Part shown: piece by piece, positions 4,137 through 7,989 of the stretch
How positions within the stretch are numbered: the stretch's first letter is position 1
Layout: each line of letters begins with the position of its first letter
Assembly: GCA_964632995.1 (NCBI GenBank)
Contig: CAZWDL010000201.1
Span: 1 to 7,989, forward strand
Origin: CAZWDL01 sp964632995
GTDB lineage: Bacteria > Bacteroidota > Bacteroidia > Chitinophagales > Saprospiraceae
Direction: 5' to 3'
Length of the DNA: 7,989 nucleotides
Notes under the pieces: model-generated
Told to the model about the DNA's origin: nothing
Database searches by the model: none
Seen by the model: only the letters and a program-made list of their open reading frames with translations
Position numbers and translations under genes: made by a program

Positions 4137-7046
4137 ATGCCTACGCGAGTGCCTGATTACTTATGGGGAGGGGTATTGTTGTTACTGCTGGTGGTGGTGA
4201 CGAGCTGTCAACCCACGCCCTCAACCCTCGCGCCCCCCGACAGTCCGCCCCCGCTCGCCGTCCTGACCTCGGAACAAAACAACTATTTGCTCCGGGAATA
4301 TACCCAGGTCCTGCCCGATACCGAGGAGGGGCGTTCGCTACCGCAAGTACAGGAACTAGCCGGGCAAAACGCTTTTCGGCCCTACCCGGCTATCGCGGAC
4401 TCGATCCGCAGCGGCCGCGCCTACTGGGGAAAGGTCCAGGTTGTAAATCGCCTGCCCGCCGCGGAAAAATACCCGGAATGGGTGCTGACCTTTACGGTTA
4501 CCTGGACGGACCTGGAAGTCTACACTGCCGGCGCGGACGGCAGTTGGACCGGGGAAGCGAACGGCTCCTTTACCCCCATCGCCGACAAACCATTCACCCC
4601 GATCGCAGATGCCAACCTGGTCAAGCTCACGCTGCCGCCCAATGAGGTAGTGACGGTCTATTTTCGCGGCATCAGCCAACGGCCGACCATCCCTCCGTCT
4701 TTCTATCTCTACTTACAGCCCGTCGATCTGTTTTACGCCAAAGTACTGCAGGCGAAAGTGGCCAAAGCCCTGTTCATCGGCTTCCTGGTGATGATGCTGC
4801 TCTATAACCTGATCGCGTATTTTTTCGGTCGGGACCGAAGTTTTCTGTTCTATTCCGGTTACTTATTAACTATCGTGATCTACGCCGCCTATTCGAGCGG
4901 CGACCTGGTCGACTGGCTGGGTACCGTCCTGTTCCCGGCGCATCCCGAGTATTTAAATCTCGCCAAAATCGTCCTCTTCCTGGGGCTGATGAGCTACCTG
5001 GCCTTCATTCGCAGCTTCCTGGACCTGGAGCAGCTCCTGCCCCGCTGGGACCGGTTTTTCCGCGGGGTCATCTACCTGGGCTTCCCGCTGCTGGCCGTAT
5101 ACTTGCTGGTGGCCTTTCGTTCCAACTTCAGCTACGTGGTGGAAGACTGGCTGACGATGTTTTACATCGCGTTGGTCGTCGTTTCCTGTTTCGTCTTCAT
5201 CTATCCGCTGTACCGGACCCGGGACACCAAGAGTTACTTCATCGTGGCGGGTATCGCGGTGATCAGCCTCGGTTGTTTGCTCACCTTGGTCTCCCGGCTG
5301 CAAAATGCCCCCTTCTCCATTTTCTACCTGGAAGTAAGCGCGGCCATCGAGGTACTCATCTTTTCCCTGGGTTTGGCTTACCGCCAACGCCAGCAGGTCC
5401 AGGCGCGCCAGGCCGCCGATTTCGCGCTGAAGGAAAGTCGACTGATCCAGGAAAAGAAGCAGGTCGAAGCCAAACGGCTGCAGGAACTGAACGACATCAA
5501 GGCCCGCTTTTACACCAACATCACCCACGAGTTCCGCACCCCCCTGACGGTGATCCTGGGCATGAGCGAGCAGATCGCGGGCCACCCGCAGGAGACGAAG
5601 CTGATCCAGCGCAACGGCGCCAACCTTATGCGCCTCGTCAACCAGCTGCTGGATCTCTCCAAGCTGGAGTCGGGAAGTATGTCCCTGAACCTGGTGCACC
5701 GGGACATCATCGTCTACCTGCAGTATCTGACGGAGTCTTTCTACTCCACGGCCATGCAGCAGGACATCCGCCTGGTTTTCCACTCCGAGGAGCCGGTGGC
5801 GCCGATGGATTACGACGAAGACAAGATCCAGCAGATCGTTTACAACCTGCTGTCCAACGCCCTGAAATTCACGCCTGCCGGCGGCCGGGTCGTGTTTCAC
5901 GCCAGCCGCGTCGAGCGGGACGAACGGCCATGGCTCAAGCTGAAAGTAAAAGACACCGGAACGGGTATTCCAGCCGCCGCGCTCGACCGCATTTTCGATC
6001 GCTTCTACCAGGTCGGCGACGCCGAAAGTCCGCCGACGGCGGGCACGGGCATCGGCCTGGCGCTGACCAGAGAATTGGTCGAACTGATGAACGGCACGAT
6101 CACCGTGGAGAGTGAGCCGGGCGCCGGTACGGAGTTCGTCCTCTACCTGCCTATCGAGGCCCAGCACGCCGCAGGGACCGAGACGCCGGACCGGACTATC
6201 ACCGCACCGAACGCTTCCCCGCGACCCTTGGTAGCGATAGATGCCGTACCCGCCTTTGCGGAATCGAAACCGGACTCCGACCCGGTCGCGGCCGAGCTGC
6301 CCCAGTTGCTGCTCATCGAGGACAACGCCGATATCATCACCTACGTGGAAACCATTCTGCGGGGGCAATACGCTTTTCACACCGCCCGCGACGGCGCCGC
6401 CGGGGTGGAGCGGGCCCGCGCCCTAATCCCGGACATCATCGTCAGCGACGTGATGATGCCCGGGATGACCGGCTACGAAGTCTGCGAAACGCTGAAACAG
6501 GACGAGCGCACCAGCCATATTCCCATTATTCTGCTTACCGCAAAAGCTACGCAGGAGGACAAAGTGCAGGGCCTGCAATTCGGGGCCGACGCCTACCTGA
6601 CCAAGCCGTTCGATAAAGCGGAACTAACGGTCCGCCTGGAAAAGCTGATCGCCATGCGCCGCCGGCTGCAAGCGCGCTACGCCGATCCGGATGTCACGGA
6701 GCCCCGGCCGGCCGCTGACTCCTCCCTCGAAGACCAGTTTCTGCGCAAACTGCACGAACACATTGCGGCTCGACTCGACGATACCGAATTCGGCGTTCCG
6801 GAGCTGGCCGCGGCCGCCCGACTGAGCCAAATGCAGTTGTACCGCAAGCTAAAGGCCCTGACGGGGCAGACGCCTTCCCGCTTTATCCGCTCCTACCGCC
6901 TCCGGCGGGGGCTGGCCTTGCTACAACAAGGAGAACTCACGGTCTCCGAAGTGGCCTATGAGGTCGGTTTTGCCGACCCCAGCTACTTTTCCCGGACCTT
7001 CCAGCGAGAGTTCAACCGCAACCCAAGCAGCTTTTTAAGATACTGA
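4137..7046 (+). CDS. hybrid two-component sensor-regulator: 7TMR-DISM, histidine kinase, receiver, AraC
   Basis: The 969-residue protein carries a whole signalling pathway. Residues 1-24 form a hydrophobic export signal ending in a lipobox-like VTSC (C24). Residues 45-200 are a 7TMR-DISMED2-like extracytoplasmic domain. About 206-415 contain seven hydrophobic segments (near 206-229, 236-254, 271-291, 307-326, 337-357, 366-386, 393-415) as in 7TMR-DISM receptors. A charged coiled coil (418-455) leads to HisKA with phospho-acceptor H464 in THEFRTP. HATPase_c follows, with the N box (N570, N574), DTGTGIP 606-612, the F box IFDRFYQ and GTGIGLAL 636-643. A receiver spans 722-840 with E728-D729, phospho-acceptor D771, T801 and K823. 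An AraC DNA-binding domain occupies 870-969. All key residues are present. The likely action is ligand sensing at the inner membrane with direct transcriptional output; ligand and targets are unknown. The AraC end bound at the membrane is the standard peculiarity of this class. Confidence 0.95.
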   Translation: MPTRVPDYLWGGVLLLLLVVVTSCQPTPSTLAPPDSPPPLAVLTSEQNNYLLREYTQVLPDTEEGRSLPQVQELAGQNAFRPYPAIADSIRSGRAYWGKVQVVNRLPAAEKYPEWVLTFTVTWTDLEVYTAGADGSWTGEANGSFTPIADKPFTPIADANLVKLTLPPNEVVTVYFRGISQRPTIPPSFYLYLQPVDLFYAKVLQAKVAKALFIGFLVMMLLYNLIAYFFGRDRSFLFYSGYLLTIVIYAAYSSGDLVDWLGTVLFPAHPEYLNLAKIVLFLGLMSYLAFIRSFLDLEQLLPRWDRFFRGVIYLGFPLLAVYLLVAFRSNFSYVVEDWLTMFYIALVVVSCFVFIYPLYRTRDTKSYFIVAGIAVISLGCLLTLVSRLQNAPFSIFYLEVSAAIEVLIFSLGLAYRQRQQVQARQAADFALKESRLIQEKKQVEAKRLQELNDIKARFYTNITHEFRTPLTVILGMSEQIAGHPQETKLIQRNGANLMRLVNQLLDLSKLESGSMSLNLVHRDIIVYLQYLTESFYSTAMQQDIRLVFHSEEPVAPMDYDEDKIQQIVYNLLSNALKFTPAGGRVVFHASRVERDERPWLKLKVKDTGTGIPAAALDRIFDRFYQVGDAESPPTAGTGIGLALTRELVELMNGTITVESEPGAGTEFVLYLPIEAQHAAGTETPDRTITAPNASPRPLVAIDAVPAFAESKPDSDPVAAELPQLLLIEDNADIITYVETILRGQYAFHTARDGAAGVERARALIPDIIVSDVMMPGMTGYEVCETLKQDERTSHIPIILLTAKATQEDKVQGLQFGADAYLTKPFDKAELTVRLEKLIAMRRRLQARYADPDVTEPRPAADSSLEDQFLRKLHEHIAARLDDTEFGVPELAAAARLSQMQLYRKLKALTGQTPSRFIRSYRLRRGLALLQQGELTVSEVAYEVGFADPSYFSRTFQREFNRNPSSFLRY

Positions 7047-7054
7047 TTTTCAGT
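7042..7054 (+). other. short stem-loop over the sensor-regulator stop codon
   Basis: actga at 7042-7046 pairs with tcagt at 7050-7054 around a TTT loop; the stem includes the TGA stop codon. A loosely T-rich tail follows (7064-7071). It is a weak terminator candidate only. Confidence 0.3.
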
Positions 7055-7081
7055 GTATTAGCATTTATTTTGCCGGTGCTT

Positions 7082-7144
7082 GTAAAATAGCTCCAATACT
7101 TTTTTTCGGCCGGGTAAGATAGCTCCATGCTTTTGTAAGATAGG
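7082..7144 (+). repeat. direct repeats GTAARATAG in the sensor-regulator/TPR gap
   Basis: gtaaaatagctcca at 7082-7095 recurs as gtaagatagctcca at 7114-7127 (13 of 14), and a third shortened copy, gtaagatag, stands at 7135-7143. The spacings are 32 and 21 bases. The run precedes the TPR gene by about 80 bases, and degenerate -7 elements lie within it (TACTTTTT at 7097, TGCTTTTG at 7128, one mismatch each). Spaced direct repeats are what AraC-family regulators bind, so a site for the neighbouring regulator is conceivable. This is inference. Confidence 0.5.
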
Positions 7145-7152
7145 TGAAAGGG

Positions 7153-7199
7153 CCCGGGGCGCCGGGTAGCCATCTTTATGGTGTTGGGAATATCCCGAC
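7153..7199 (+). other. two hairpins in the leader of the TPR gene
   Basis: cccgg at 7153-7157 pairs with ccggg at 7162-7166 around a GGCG loop. gttggga at 7183-7189 pairs with tcccgac at 7193-7199 (one T-G pair) around an ATA loop. The second ends 27 bases before the preferred start codon, so it could affect translation. Confidence 0.35.
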
Positions 7200-7226
7200 T
7201 TCTTTATGTCACAAAAGCAGTACACC

Positions 7227-7985
7227 ATGAAACCCTTATTCACTTCCCTGCTCTTGCTCATTACCAGCCTAACCTTCCTGACGGCGCAAGACTTTTACCT
7301 GCCGGTCTCGACGAGTTCGAAGGAAGCGAAGAACGCCTACCACGCCGCACTTTATCTGGGCTCGAACCTGCGGCTCGACGCCGCCCGCCAGGAGATCGAA
7401 AAAGCGCTGGCCCTCGACCCTGGCTTCTTTATGGCACACGCCTACCGGATCCAGGTGCTGACTGCCGACGAGGAAAAGCTGCCGCTGATCCGACGGGCGC
7501 TGGAGATCAATCCGGCCGACTTTACCGAATTCGAGCGCATCCTGCGCGGATTGCTCTCCACCTGGTCGCAGGACCTCAAAGCCTCCCCCGCCACCGCCAT
7601 GCAGGCTCTCGTAGCTGCCTACCCCACTACCGTCGAGGCCTACGAGTGGGCCTATATGCACGCCGCCTACACGGACCAGGACCCGGACGCCGCCATGGCC
7701 TACGCCCAACGGCTGATCGAACTGGACCCCAACTTCCCGCCGGTCTATAACTACCTGGGCTACTTCTACCTCGAGCGCAAGGAACTGGATTCGGCGCAGG
7801 CCGCCTTCGAAAAATACCTCGAGCCGGCGCCCGCCGAACCCAATGCCCACGACAGCATGGGCGAGTACTACTTCATCACCGAAGACTACGCCAAATCGGC
7901 GGAGTACTACGAGCGGGCGGCAGCGCTCGGTATGCGCGAGTCGCAGGCGCGGGCGGACCGGGCGCGGGCGAAGATCAAGAAATAG
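7227..7985 (+). CDS. secreted tetratricopeptide-repeat protein
   Basis: From the ATG at 7227 the product has 252 residues. It begins with a signal peptide (MKPLFTSLLLLITSLTFLTA, cleavage near residue 20-21), which is why this start is preferred over the in-frame ATG at 7206 that would place seven polar residues before it. The remainder is helical with tetratricopeptide-like units around residues 33-66 (AARQEIEKALALDPGF), 139-170 (AMAYAQRLIELDPNF), 171-204 (YNYLGYFYLERKELDSAQAAFEKYL) and 205-238 (HDSMGEYYFITEDYAKSAEYYERAA). Such proteins usually scaffold protein contacts in the periplasm or at the envelope. No enzymatic motif is visible. It lies downstream of the sensor-regulator on the same strand and shares its GC-rich codon use. 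It could be a target or accessory of that system, but the 180-base gap with repeats argues for its own promoter. Confidence 0.85.
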   Translation: MKPLFTSLLLLITSLTFLTAQDFYLPVSTSSKEAKNAYHAALYLGSNLRLDAARQEIEKALALDPGFFMAHAYRIQVLTADEEKLPLIRRALEINPADFTEFERILRGLLSTWSQDLKASPATAMQALVAAYPTTVEAYEWAYMHAAYTDQDPDAAMAYAQRLIELDPNFPPVYNYLGYFYLERKELDSAQAAFEKYLEPAPAEPNAHDSMGEYYFITEDYAKSAEYYERAAALGMRESQARADRARAKIKK

Positions 7986-7989
7986 CCCG

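Noticed and set aside
5273..6115. 280-residue plus-strand frame inside the sensor-regulator
   Set aside because: Out-of-frame shadow of the kinase domains, with Arg/Pro/His/Gly-rich composition and no motifs.
4953..6380. 475-residue minus-strand reading frame
   Set aside because: It lies entirely opposite the sensor-regulator gene, whose domains are unmistakable; long antisense frames are common opposite GC-rich genes.
7206..7226. Earlier ATG for the TPR protein
   Set aside because: It puts a polar stretch in front of a standard signal peptide; ATG 7227 gives the usual Met-Lys start.
7269..7850. Minus-strand frame opposite the TPR gene
   Set aside because: Low-complexity Gly/Val/Arg-rich shadow of the TPR coding sequence.
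1..7989. CRISPR array, tRNA or rRNA genes
   Set aside because: I saw no regularly spaced short repeats with unique spacers, no tRNA cloverleaf with anticodon features and no rRNA sequence. The multi-arm repeat fold is larger than a tRNA and lacks the T-arm and CCA signature.

Overview
The window looks like a chromosomal piece of a GC-rich member of the Bacteroidota, most likely the Saprospiria/Lewinella side of the phylum. The grounds are a single-chain hybrid two-component regulator (7TMR-DISM sensor, histidine kinase, receiver and AraC domain on one polypeptide), a perfect TAnnTTTG promoter element in front of it, weak ribosome binding sites, and a GH117-like secreted glycosidase. The lineage assignment is inference; no rRNA or other marker gene is present.

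Two compositional halves meet near base 3930. Bases about 240-3930 are AT-rich (apart from a GC-rich repeat) and hold accessory genes: an MNT nucleotidyltransferase antitoxin with a decayed HEPN toxin (442-1085), a secreted GH117/GH43-like glycosidase (1110-2108), an intact antitoxin/PIN toxin pair (2480-3108), and a Phd-like antitoxin with a Doc/Fic toxin interrupted by one in-frame TAA (3256-3927). This is a toxin-antitoxin cluster in which two of the three toxins are broken while all three antitoxin frames are intact. Bases 3930-7989 are GC-rich and look like ordinary chromosome: the 969-residue sensor-regulator (4137-7046) and a secreted TPR protein (7227-7985).

The most unusual object is a GC-rich repeat present twice in direct orientation, at 1-215 (left end cut by the window) and 2188-2375 (right end lost). 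The copies align without gaps over 175 columns at an offset of exactly 2200. They can be folded into a closing stem, an inner stem and three hairpins. Two base pairs change on both sides between the copies (T45-A159 to C2245-G2359; C89-G104 to T2289-A2304), and the remaining non-Watson-Crick pairs are G-T on the + strand. This suggests selection on a + strand RNA fold or on a single-stranded DNA fold. Copy 1 also has terminal inverted repeats, so it may be a small non-autonomous mobile element carrying a structured RNA. I cannot match it to a named family from memory.

The two repeat copies bracket the MNT/HEPN and glycosidase genes. A 64-bp imperfect hairpin (3122-3185) separates the PIN and Doc modules and resembles a recombination site in layout. 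Together with the composition, this suggests that modules of the AT-rich half were inserted piecemeal and that the toxins are now being lost. The sensor-regulator and TPR protein are adjacent on the same strand, separated by a 180-base gap with direct repeats and hairpins, so they may be separately transcribed.
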